Virus record (IMG/VR): IMGVR_UViG_3300028569_000071
Coordinates: 1-40,596 of that record
Direction: 5' to 3' (one strand)
Source: a virus
DNA length: 40,596 nucleotides
Position 1 is the first letter of the stretch, and each line of letters opens with the position of its first letter. The translations under genes and the position numbers were made by a program. This document shows positions 23,691 through 31,611 of the stretch, piece by piece. Under the pieces are notes generated by a model. The model saw nothing but the letters and a program-made list of their open reading frames with translations, made no database searches and was not told the origin of the DNA.

Positions 23691-26537
23691 TTAAAGACCT
23701 AAACCTTTTAGTTTCTGTATAGTTTCTTCAGCAGATTTATGTAAAATACCTACTCCACCTTTATTTTCCCATTCTATAATAGTATCAGGTCGATCATCTA
23801 TTAAAATAGCATTTGGTTTAGCATAGTCTTGTTTATTTACTCTGGAGGCTAAAACTAATTTAGTGCCAGGAATATGTTTTTTAACCCATAATCTTTTACC
23901 TAGTCTAGATTCATTATTTCGAGATGGGGCTGATAGTAGGGTTGGTTTATATTTTTTAATATATTCCCATAGTTGTTTACCATCTTGCATCCAAGGGATA
24001 CCCACCCAAAATCTTACTCCTATTTCATTGTCTATGAAATTCCAAAATTTTTCAATACCATATTTTTCTTCATATTGGTCAGGACTCATTTTAGCTAATT
24101 CTCTAAATCTTTTATCAAAATCGGCTAAAACACCGTCCAAATCACAATATATGATATAGTCTTGTTTTTGTTCTTCTAAACCTTGAGCCAACTCACGGGC
24201 ATATTGGTTTATACCAAATGGATCTTTTTTAGAGGATTTAGAAATATTTGGTTTTTTTGTTTGATATATTTCTTGGATAACTTGTCTTTCTATTTTCTTT
24301 TTGATACTATTCCGACGTTCTATTTTACTTTTAGAATTTATATCACCATTTTGCCAGTAAGATAAGGCTTGTTCATAAGACTCATTTAAAGTTTCCATAC
24401 GTTTTTTAATACCAGATTGATGTACTTCTTCAATGGAGCGTAATACTATCCTGTCTTCATCACTATTATCAATTTTATATCTATTATTTAGTAATGTTTG
24501 AAGTTTATCAACATACATTTTGTATAATTTAGTTTTAGCTCCTGTATTACCTGATATATAGATTGCTTTGGGATTATTTGTTTTTAACCAGTCCTCTAAT
24601 ACTTTAAATGAAGTAGCAGTGACTTGTTTCCAAGCTTCTGGGGTTTTATTTTTATTATCTGGTGTGAAAAACCAATTCATAGACCATATATCTCTTTCAG
24701 GGATTTCTAATTTAATGTCATATTTGGCCTCTATATCATCTCCATTACTCACTATATATAAGTTTTTGGATACTTTATCTATAATGGGTAAATCTTTTTC
24801 AAATAGTTCATTTAAAACATACTGTTTATATTCTTTTAAATATTCTTTAGATTTAGATTCATTAGTATTATTTTTTCTTTGTAAAACTATAAATCTTCCT
24901 TTACCTTGAGGTGAATCAAATTGAAGATTAGAATCTTTTCTAAAATATCCAGGGATTAATTTAAGATTATTATCTGTAAGTCTATTATAGACTGTATGAT
25001 AATTTTTATCCCCAGTATTGTCTAATGAAGATATACCAATATATGTTGGTTTTTCTTTTTCTATAAAATCCACTATAATTTTATACATAGTAGACAGTAT
25101 TTTTATATAATTTTCTTTTCCACCCTTTGGGGTTGAGGTTACCTCCCCTCGAGGAGTAAATTGAATATTATAGAATGTTCCTAAATCTTTATAAGGATTA
25201 GATATATTTTTTATACTATATTCATATGTTATATCACCCACAGTAAATGTTCCTCCAGTTAAATCTCCATTTATATCCGCTGCATTTTCTTTAGATAAAG
25301 AAATTTCATTTATATTTTCAACAAGATATTGTTGTATTGTTTTTGGTTGATTAAATTTAGGAATATCTAAGTATAAAGATTCATTTAAATTGTCAGTCCA
25401 ATTTCTGAATGTCATTGTACCTTTTAGATTAGCTTCAGCCTCAATATCATTTAAATGATCATCTTCTTGAGTGTTTGTAGTTGTGATATTACCTAAACGA
25501 TCTTCAATATTTTGCATATGGTGAACCATTTCATGAGAAAATGATCGTAGAATATCTTTTGGATGTCTCCCCTCAGTATATAAAACTATAGTTTGAGTAT
25601 TAGGATCATAGTAAGCGGTTTTGCCTAGAAAATTTTTAGCATTTTCTTTATCTCCATGTTTGAAAATTATTTTAGGTAATGGTAAGATATTCCATCCATC
25701 TTCAATCATATAGTTGGTCAATTCTTTAATATAGGACTTATAGTCTATATCTTTGGAATATGAGGCATTTTCATTTAGTTCTTTATAACCTGAACCATAT
25801 GGAGCTGATTTACCAGTGTGGTTAGGGGCAACATTTTCTTGGGTATTGTCTAAGATATTATCCACTATAATTTTGTCTCCATCTCTAAAAACATTAAAAT
25901 CTGATGGTACAACATTGGATACAAAAGACGTATAATATTCTATTCTATCAAATTCTTTAATTTCATTTAATTGTTGGGGAGACATTAAAATATCTATAAT
26001 TTGTTCAATATCTTCATCTGAAATATTAGATGGAAGATAAGATATAACCTCGGATTTATCTCCTGTTTTTAAAGCTTGTCTTGCTTTAGTTCCACTAATA
26101 TTGGATAATGGAGTGATGACTTGTGAGGCGGTAATATTAGGATATTTTTCTACTGTTTTAGTTCGGTTTATGAAATCCTTCATATCATCTTCATTATCTT
26201 GTCTCCCACCTATAACCCATATAATATTTTCCTGAGGATTTTCTTTTGAATAGTCAAATATTGCTTTAACAGGAGATGGTACAGAAATAATTTCTATATT
26301 GAATGGAAAATATTTTTTATATATGTTCCATATATCAACAGACTGCTGTTGAGTTATTCCATCTCTTTCACCAGAACCAACAAAAATGATATATTTGTTA
26401 AATTGGGGATGTTGTTCTAAAGATTGTTTAACTACCTCTAGATGACCTCTAGTGGGGAATTTAAACCCACCTCCATATATTAAGGTTGTATTATCTTTTA
26501 ATATTTCATTTACTAGATATTGTGATATAGGATTCAT
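23691..26537 (-). CDS. 948-aa fusion: NMN-adenylyltransferase-like, zincin, two X domains, HAD nucleotidase
   Basis: Five domains can be read. (1) Residues 17-160: nucleotidyltransferase of the NMNAT/PPAT class, with GGGFKFPTRGH (22-32) and ISGTKAR (147-153), the nucleotide-binding and ISxTxxR motifs. Such enzymes join ATP to NMN (making NAD) or a similar phosphate. (2) About 257-383: zinc metallopeptidase with HEMVHH (335-340) and a downstream IEAEAN as a likely third ligand. (3) and (4) About 412-556 and 578-702: two copies of an unnamed domain also in the 648-aa protein. (5) About 790-948: HAD-family 5'(3')-nucleotidase with DLDGVLADF (D799, D801), S869 and LIDDRPD (D914, D915). [L/I]NE tripeptides lie at most domain junctions (192, 256, 386, 411, 577, 719). 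The start overlaps the upstream kinase gene as ATGA. The fusion and its packaging are discussed in the findings. Confidence 0.88.
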   Translation of the reverse strand: MNPISQYLVNEILKDNTTLIYGGGFKFPTRGHLEVVKQSLEQHPQFNKYIIFVGSGERDGITQQQSVDIWNIYKKYFPFNIEIISVPSPVKAIFDYSKENPQENIIWVIGGRQDNEDDMKDFINRTKTVEKYPNITASQVITPLSNISGTKARQALKTGDKSEVISYLPSNISDEDIEQIIDILMSPQQLNEIKEFDRIEYYTSFVSNVVPSDFNVFRDGDKIIVDNILDNTQENVAPNHTGKSAPYGSGYKELNENASYSKDIDYKSYIKELTNYMIEDGWNILPLPKIIFKHGDKENAKNFLGKTAYYDPNTQTIVLYTEGRHPKDILRSFSHEMVHHMQNIEDRLGNITTTNTQEDDHLNDIEAEANLKGTMTFRNWTDNLNESLYLDIPKFNQPKTIQQYLVENINEISLSKENAADINGDLTGGTFTVGDITYEYSIKNISNPYKDLGTFYNIQFTPRGEVTSTPKGGKENYIKILSTMYKIIVDFIEKEKPTYIGISSLDNTGDKNYHTVYNRLTDNNLKLIPGYFRKDSNLQFDSPQGKGRFIVLQRKNNTNESKSKEYLKEYKQYVLNELFEKDLPIIDKVSKNLYIVSNGDDIEAKYDIKLEIPERDIWSMNWFFTPDNKNKTPEAWKQVTATSFKVLEDWLKTNNPKAIYISGNTGAKTKLYKMYVDKLQTLLNNRYKIDNSDEDRIVLRSIEEVHQSGIKKRMETLNESYEQALSYWQNGDINSKSKIERRNSIKKKIERQVIQEIYQTKKPNISKSSKKDPFGINQYARELAQGLEEQKQDYIIYCDLDGVLADFDKRFRELAKMSPDQYEEKYGIEKFWNFIDNEIGVRFWVGIPWMQDGKQLWEYIKKYKPTLLSAPSRNNESRLGKRLWVKKHIPGTKLVLASRVNKQDYAKPNAILIDDRPDTIIEWENKGGVGILHKSAEETIQKLKGLGL

Positions 26538-27337
26538 CTACTTAGAAAGGATTGAATTTTAGACTGTGCTTCCTCTTTAGATATTGAGGAATTGATGATA
26601 TTTTGTAGTTGGCTAGACATTAGTATGTCTTGAATTTCAGATTTCAATTTTTGTTCTTGTTCTTTAGCTTTAGCTAACTCTTTGTCTGTTTTAGGCTTGG
26701 AATCAACAGGACGGAAAGGATCAACATATGTTTGTAATATGTCTTCTATATCCTTTAATGTTTCAGATTTACCTGCATTAGACACTGATATAAAATTATC
26801 CCCAAACATTTGTTTATATATGTTGAAATTTTTAGTAATTTCATTCCAGGTTCTTAAAACTATATTTGGATTTAAACTTCGATCTTGTCCTTTAGATTTA
26901 TCAAAACGTTCTTGGTTACGTATTAGAGATGTCTCTAAATCAGTATAAACATATAACATCATAACATCATAACCTGCTTTTTCTAGTTCAGATTTGAGTT
27001 CAGAGGTTTGTTTAATAGAGGCTGATGTACCATCTAAAATAAAAGATTCACGGTTTGAAATGGTGGTTGGAATTTGCTCTTTTTTTAGCTTTTGGGTAGC
27101 TTGAGCCATAGCTTGAGAATACTTACTTCTATTTTCAGCATCGGTTTGTTTTTGGTCTAAACTAAAACCTATTTGTTTAGATAATGCTATAATTGTATCA
27201 TCAACGTTAAGTACTTTTAAGCCACTTAAATTCAAATCATCTAATATAGACCCTTTTCCTGCACCAGGAGCACCTGCTAAAAGCAAGGCTTTAGGTTTGG
27301 ATTGTATTTCTTTTAATAGGTCTATTAATTTGATCAT
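26534..27337 (-). CDS. P-loop kinase, zeta-toxin / polynucleotide-kinase-like
   Basis: This 267-aa protein carries a clear Walker A motif (GAPGAGKGS, 22-30) after the leader MIKLIDLLKEIQSKPK. Next come VLNVDDTII (a DxD-like segment), a predicted lid region and LDGTSASI, then VMMLYVYTDLETSLIRNQER, which resembles the Arg-rich lid of zeta-type and nucleotide kinases. The C-terminus is a charged coiled coil (KTDKELAKAKEQEQKLKSEI). The substrate cannot be read from sequence; phosphorylation of a nucleotide, nucleic-acid end or sugar is possible. LKE at 8-10 fits a gp21-type site. The gene is translationally coupled (ATGA) to the 948-aa fusion, so the two probably act together. Confidence 0.8.
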   Translation of the reverse strand: MIKLIDLLKEIQSKPKALLLAGAPGAGKGSILDDLNLSGLKVLNVDDTIIALSKQIGFSLDQKQTDAENRSKYSQAMAQATQKLKKEQIPTTISNRESFILDGTSASIKQTSELKSELEKAGYDVMMLYVYTDLETSLIRNQERFDKSKGQDRSLNPNIVLRTWNEITKNFNIYKQMFGDNFISVSNAGKSETLKDIEDILQTYVDPFRPVDSKPKTDKELAKAKEQEQKLKSEIQDILMSSQLQNIINSSISKEEAQSKIQSFLSR

Positions 27338-27345
27338 ACATTTGG

Positions 27346-27354
27346 TTATATGTA
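27346..27354 (-). promoter_or_regulatory. Recurring TACATATAA intergenic motif
   Basis: The exact 9-mer lies 9 bases before the ATG of the P-loop kinase, in a 57-base gap that separates the kinase/fusion pair from the nuclease gene upstream. Confidence 0.3.
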
Positions 27355-27394
27355 TTATTTAACTTAATACCTATGTAAAGATAATAAAAAAATA

Positions 27395-28168
27395 TTAAGG
27401 AGCCAAACTTCGCTTTACCTCAGTTGGGAATGATATAAATAATGGTTCTGGGGTTGGGTTTTCTAGGTCAAATAATTTTTTAACTGTCTTAAATATATCT
27501 AGATTTTCCTCATATGAGCGATCTGATTGTACTATCTCCCAACCCTTACCTTGCATTTTTTCTTTATTAAATCTACGTTTAGAAGATTTCAACCATAAAA
27601 CTCCATAATTATCAACATTCATACCAAAACATTCCTCATAACATTTTTTATATATTGCGGTTTGAAGATCATATGTTAGATGAAGATGGTTTGAAGTTTT
27701 AAAGTCTATTAACCATCTCTTACCTTCAATTTCACACACCATATCACAAGTACCTGCTACTTTAATTTCATCAGAAAATAAATGTACTTCAGCTTCAATG
27801 AGTGTAGGATTATAAGTTTCCCAAAACTCAACAAAACGTAAAAACATCCGCCATACTTCCGAGGAATATTTTGGGGTACCTTTTTCATTTAAAAAGTTTA
27901 GTGTATCGCCATTAAGATATTTTTCTATTAAATTGTGGACTTGAGTACCTTCTTCTCCAGCATGTTTGACAATATGTTCAGAGGCATAACCTACTTTTTT
28001 AAGCCAATCCTCAAAATGTTTTCCTTTAGGATAGTATTGTAAAACATATGTGATGGAAGGATAATACTGTCCATTTCTCTTGTAATACCTGGAGTCCGGT
28101 AAGGTAATTTGTTTATGGTCATCAGAAATCTCCAGTAAACGTTTATATGATTTTTTAAATTTACTCAT
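27395..28168 (-). CDS. PD-(D/E)XK exonuclease-like protein (RecB/Cas4-type)
   Basis: The 257-aa protein has the active-site pattern of PD-(D/E)XK exonucleases: GTQVHNL (His78), IEAEVHLF (Glu125/Glu127), AGTCDMV (Asp142), LIDFKTS (Asp155, Lys157) and a Gln/Tyr helix QTAIYKKCYE. This matches the RecB-nuclease/Cas4-like family, which degrades or processes DNA ends. It overlaps the primase gene by four bases (ATGA), so a role in phage replication or recombination is likely. The first LLE (11-13) may be coincidental. The nuclease family is secure; the exact role is not. Confidence 0.85.
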   Translation of the reverse strand: MSKFKKSYKRLLEISDDHKQITLPDSRYYKRNGQYYPSITYVLQYYPKGKHFEDWLKKVGYASEHIVKHAGEEGTQVHNLIEKYLNGDTLNFLNEKGTPKYSSEVWRMFLRFVEFWETYNPTLIEAEVHLFSDEIKVAGTCDMVCEIEGKRWLIDFKTSNHLHLTYDLQTAIYKKCYEECFGMNVDNYGVLWLKSSKRRFNKEKMQGKGWEIVQSDRSYEENLDIFKTVKKLFDLENPTPEPLFISFPTEVKRSLAP

Positions 28169-29091
28169 AGTAATTGCATTTTTTTCTCTAATAATTTAGA
28201 AAATGTTATTGGTTTGGCGTTATGTAGAAGATGAGTGAACTGGATAAATCCTATTTCACTTGGATCTTTTTCTTCTAGGTTGATTAAAAATACTTGTTTA
28301 CCTTCATTTAAAAGTGTTTCACAGAACTCCAGTGATTTTTTTATAGCATCTTTATCTAAGGCTATATAAATCTTTTGAACCTTAGATTCCACTAACTTAG
28401 ACATTAATTTAGGTTGAATATTTTTCCCTAACAATGGTATAGCATTTCGTTTAATAGCTAAAGCATCAAATGGTCCCTCACATAAGATTATAGGTTGATC
28501 CCAGTTTATAAAAAACTCAAACGGTATAATATCTCTTGATGTGTTTGGGTTTTTATATTTAAGTTTAGAATCATTAAATGACCTGGAGGTAAAGTAGTTT
28601 AGATTTCCTTTTTCATCATAAGATGGAATAACAATGGAATTAGCGTATTGTCCTGTCTCGCAATAACCTATATCATATTTTATAATGTCTTGTAGAGTAA
28701 CGCCTCGTTTCCGTAGATAAACCATGGCGTGACGATATATGATAGATGAGGAATGTTTATATAATGGGAAATATTCTTTAGGTAATGTTACTGCTTTATA
28801 AGTTGTCTCCTCTTGAATTTGTTTTGTTTTAGGTAAAAGAGAAGATATTTCCTCATAAATATGTTTTGGTACATTTAGTTCCTTAGATAACTTAGTTAGT
28901 TTAGTACCTTTTTTTCCGCACACCCAACAAGCATATTTTTGAAAATGTGTTGAGTTTTGATCAAAACATATCTCAAATTTAGGTTTATGGTGATTACAAA
29001 AGGGGCAATGGTATGAGTAATTCCCTCGCGATGTGGGTTTACCGTGTGAAAGGACTGAATTGAATATATTTACTAGTAATTCATTTACCAT
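28165..29091 (-). CDS. 61: DNA primase, T4 gp61 / DnaG-like
   Basis: This 308-aa protein has an N-terminal zinc-binding domain (HCPFC at 28-32, then CWVC at 55-58) and a TOPRIM catalytic domain, with IILCEGPFDALAI supplying the Glu and ALDKDA the acidic pair. It would synthesise RNA primers at the replication fork. The length is close to T4 gp61 (342). It is coupled (ATGA) to the RecB/Cas4-like nuclease. No helicase is encoded in this window, so the primosome partner lies elsewhere in the genome. Confidence 0.9.
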   Translation of the reverse strand: MVNELLVNIFNSVLSHGKPTSRGNYSYHCPFCNHHKPKFEICFDQNSTHFQKYACWVCGKKGTKLTKLSKELNVPKHIYEEISSLLPKTKQIQEETTYKAVTLPKEYFPLYKHSSSIIYRHAMVYLRKRGVTLQDIIKYDIGYCETGQYANSIVIPSYDEKGNLNYFTSRSFNDSKLKYKNPNTSRDIIPFEFFINWDQPIILCEGPFDALAIKRNAIPLLGKNIQPKLMSKLVESKVQKIYIALDKDAIKKSLEFCETLLNEGKQVFLINLEEKDPSEIGFIQFTHLLHNAKPITFSKLLEKKMQLL

Positions 29092-29130
29092 ATGTCATAA
29101 TATAAAGATAAAAATTTGGGTAACCAAACT

Positions 29131-29580
29131 TTATCGTACCATAAAGTCTATGGTGAAGAATTTTCCTAAAATGTTACTATTTAAAAATTTTTTTGGATTC
29201 TCTAATACACCAAAGGCAAACATATATTTACATTCATAATATGTTAAGAGTTTCTTATCATAAACCAGCTGAAGTATTTCACGGGTGAACTCGTTTTGCC
29301 TCCCTTCTTTAATGGAGGCTTTAATAGAGACCTCTGAACCATAATATGTTTTCCAGTCTGATTCTTTAAATACATGTCTGAATGTTGGTTTTCTTCCTGG
29401 TCCAGATTGTTCAGTTAGTTCTTTTTTGGTTAGTTTCTTTTTAACCTTATGTTGGAGGGCTTTTTTACCAACATATGCTACACCTGTAGGTGTATGGATT
29501 GTAATGTATATGAAACCGTATGGAGTTGGTTGACCAAAATCCTCTACACAGTTAATTTGTTTTCCTTTATATAACCACAT
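29131..29580 (-). CDS. GIY-YIG nuclease-like protein
   Basis: The 149-aa product shows a GIY-YIG-type start: YGFIYITIHTPTGVAYVGKKAL, where GFIY and YVGKK take the GIY and YIG positions. A basic stretch (KVKKKLTKKELTEQ), WKTYYGS, FTREILQLVYDKKLLTYYECKYMF (with a Glu in the expected catalytic helix) and a short C-terminus follow. Such stand-alone domains in phages are often homing or repair nucleases. It sits between tail structural genes and the primase gene. I do not see the separate DNA-binding domain typical of homing enzymes, so mobility is less certain here. Confidence 0.75.
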   Translation of the reverse strand: MWLYKGKQINCVEDFGQPTPYGFIYITIHTPTGVAYVGKKALQHKVKKKLTKKELTEQSGPGRKPTFRHVFKESDWKTYYGSEVSIKASIKEGRQNEFTREILQLVYDKKLLTYYECKYMFAFGVLENPKKFLNSNILGKFFTIDFMVR

Positions 29581-29582
29581 GT

Positions 29583-30590
29583 TTATCTGTCTAAGTTTAT
29601 TAGTATATTTATGTCTGTTGTACTGTCTATTTTAAAGGGTTGGGATAATTTAGCTACAGCCAATAAGTTTTGACTATCATCATACATTCCAATACTTGTA
29701 AGGTATGGAGTAAAATCAGAACCTGTTGCAAAATTATATATGGCTCCCTCTGAACCAGATAATAGAGATGGATTTAATGAAAAATTAAACTCGTTTTCTC
29801 TTATATTTACTCGATATTGAGTTTCATATAGAGTTATGGATGATGAAAAAGAACAGGTCACATTTGTTGCTGTGTTTAACCCAAAAATAACTCTATTATA
29901 TAAAGTAGGAGAAGATAATGAGGCAGTCAACATTGTAACTATACCATGTTCATAAAATATATTTCCTACAATTTCATTAGTTATACTAATACCACTAGCG
30001 GCTGCATTTAATAGTATATTACCTTCTCCATCATCATTTAAAGTATAAGTTCCTGCTGGAGGATTAGCTAAATTGGTTGGTGGTGGTTTTGGGATAGATA
30101 CTTTATAATTAAAGGAATTTGGTACTATATATTCACCATATAGTCTTGAAGGCACAGATAATACAAAAAACCTGTCTGTTGGTATTTGGTTAAATAGTCT
30201 TGGATAGGTTATGTTGGTTTGAGGATAGTTTTCTCTTGTTGGACTTAAATATGGACCTATTAATCTATCACCTTCAGAGTCTACACCAGGAACTAATTGG
30301 GCCAATGAACCTGTATCTCCAAAACTTGAGCTTAAAAAGTTGGAATAATACAGGTGTTTTATAGAGTCATATAGTAACGCAGAGTATTGTTGGCCTGTTG
30401 AAGTACCAGTGGTACCTGCGGAATTCGGGTCAAATAGAGCGCTAGATGATATAGCCCTATATGTTTCAATACCTATAGGGTCAGAAGCACTACCGGAAAG
30501 CTCTAGTCTCCCCTTAAAAGTAAAACCTTTGCTTACTTTAAAAGGGGATACTATTACATCTTGAGTAGTGAACTGCTTATAGGCACTCAT
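29583..30590 (-). CDS. Tail or baseplate structural protein, paralogue A
   Basis: This 335-aa protein is rich in Ser, Thr, Gly, Asn and Tyr, as are its neighbours, which fits beta-rich virion surface structure. Its last 70 residues closely parallel those of the next gene: NPSLLSGSEG and LLAVAKLSQP align with NPSYISGSTG and LLAVAKLSRP. The N-termini also align loosely (an acidic/aromatic start followed by a DVIVSPF or DFVISSD segment). The pair probably arose by duplication. No enzymatic motif is present. The exact location in the tail is unknown. Confidence 0.75.
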   Translation of the reverse strand: MSAYKQFTTQDVIVSPFKVSKGFTFKGRLELSGSASDPIGIETYRAISSSALFDPNSAGTTGTSTGQQYSALLYDSIKHLYYSNFLSSSFGDTGSLAQLVPGVDSEGDRLIGPYLSPTRENYPQTNITYPRLFNQIPTDRFFVLSVPSRLYGEYIVPNSFNYKVSIPKPPPTNLANPPAGTYTLNDDGEGNILLNAAASGISITNEIVGNIFYEHGIVTMLTASLSSPTLYNRVIFGLNTATNVTCSFSSSITLYETQYRVNIRENEFNFSLNPSLLSGSEGAIYNFATGSDFTPYLTSIGMYDDSQNLLAVAKLSQPFKIDSTTDINILINLDR

Positions 30591-31600
30591 TAAAAGTCTA
30601 GTTTACATCTGATTAGTGCTTCTTTTGTGAAGTCTTTCAACAATGGTCTTGATAATTTGGCCACAGCCAATAACTCATTGTTATCGTTATATAATCCCAC
30701 AGCTGTAATAAATGTTTGAGGGGCATTAATGAATAACGGATATATGACTTCACCTGTTGAGCCCGATATGTAGCTTGGGTTCGTTGAATAATTATATTCT
30801 GAACTTCTTGGGCGAATGAACACAAAATCAGAGGTAATAGTTTCTTCACTATTTAAACGGAATGAACGAGCTGTTACTCCATTAATTGAATTAAATAATC
30901 CACGGTTATTTAAACCGTCTGAGTTAACTGAGTAAGATGGAACTAACTGGATTGATTCACTGATGGCTGTTGGGTGTAATAAGATAGTACCAATGTCAGG
31001 TAAGAAAAAACCATAAGATCCTTTTGATGGACTGTATCCTGATGAATTAACACCTGTATGAACAGTACCTACTGAACCAGATACAATTTGGAATACTCTT
31101 CCCGCCTCATTGAATGTTTGAGTGGTTGTAGTAGATGAATTTTCAGTTAAAGACAATACTCCACCACTTCCAGATAATAGAAGGGTAAATGAACCTAAGA
31201 ATAATTTTTCTTTATATCTTGCTCTGTCAATAGATAAAACCCAAAAATCATTTGAGGTGGTTCCACCAAATGAAAAGTCTGTATTTTCATCTCCTATAAC
31301 TAAGTTTTGATATTGACCAAAAATAGTTTTAGTTGGAGAATTTTTAGGTACTGCTGGATTATATAAAGCACTACCACTACCGTTTTTATTACCATAGGTT
31401 ATGGCAAACTGAATAGCAGCGTTATTAAGGGTTGAACCTGTCTGATAAACATTCAAGTAATAATCTCCTGTTGAGCCAGCTTCCTGGGTAGATGAGGTAA
31501 AAAATGTTGTTAAAGTGGGGGATTCTGTACTCCATGCTGTTGAGGAGATAGCATCACTGCTTATAACAAAATCATCTGAGTCTAATCTTTTAAATGACAT
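30590..31600 (-). CDS. Tail or baseplate structural protein, paralogue B
   Basis: The 336-aa product is the tandem paralogue of the downstream gene, matching its C-terminus (SSYSTNP-like start, YISGSTGEV, VGLYNDNNELLAVAKLSRPLL) and its length. Stop and start overlap as TAATG, so the two are co-translated. The composition is Ser/Thr/Gly/Asn-rich. Two products differing in the middle and sharing the end could occupy equivalent positions in the baseplate or neck. Function beyond 'structural' is not readable. Confidence 0.75.
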   Translation of the reverse strand: MSFKRLDSDDFVISSDAISSTAWSTESPTLTTFFTSSTQEAGSTGDYYLNVYQTGSTLNNAAIQFAITYGNKNGSGSALYNPAVPKNSPTKTIFGQYQNLVIGDENTDFSFGGTTSNDFWVLSIDRARYKEKLFLGSFTLLLSGSGGVLSLTENSSTTTTQTFNEAGRVFQIVSGSVGTVHTGVNSSGYSPSKGSYGFFLPDIGTILLHPTAISESIQLVPSYSVNSDGLNNRGLFNSINGVTARSFRLNSEETITSDFVFIRPRSSEYNYSTNPSYISGSTGEVIYPLFINAPQTFITAVGLYNDNNELLAVAKLSRPLLKDFTKEALIRCKLDF

Positions 31601-31611
31601 AGTATTCTATT

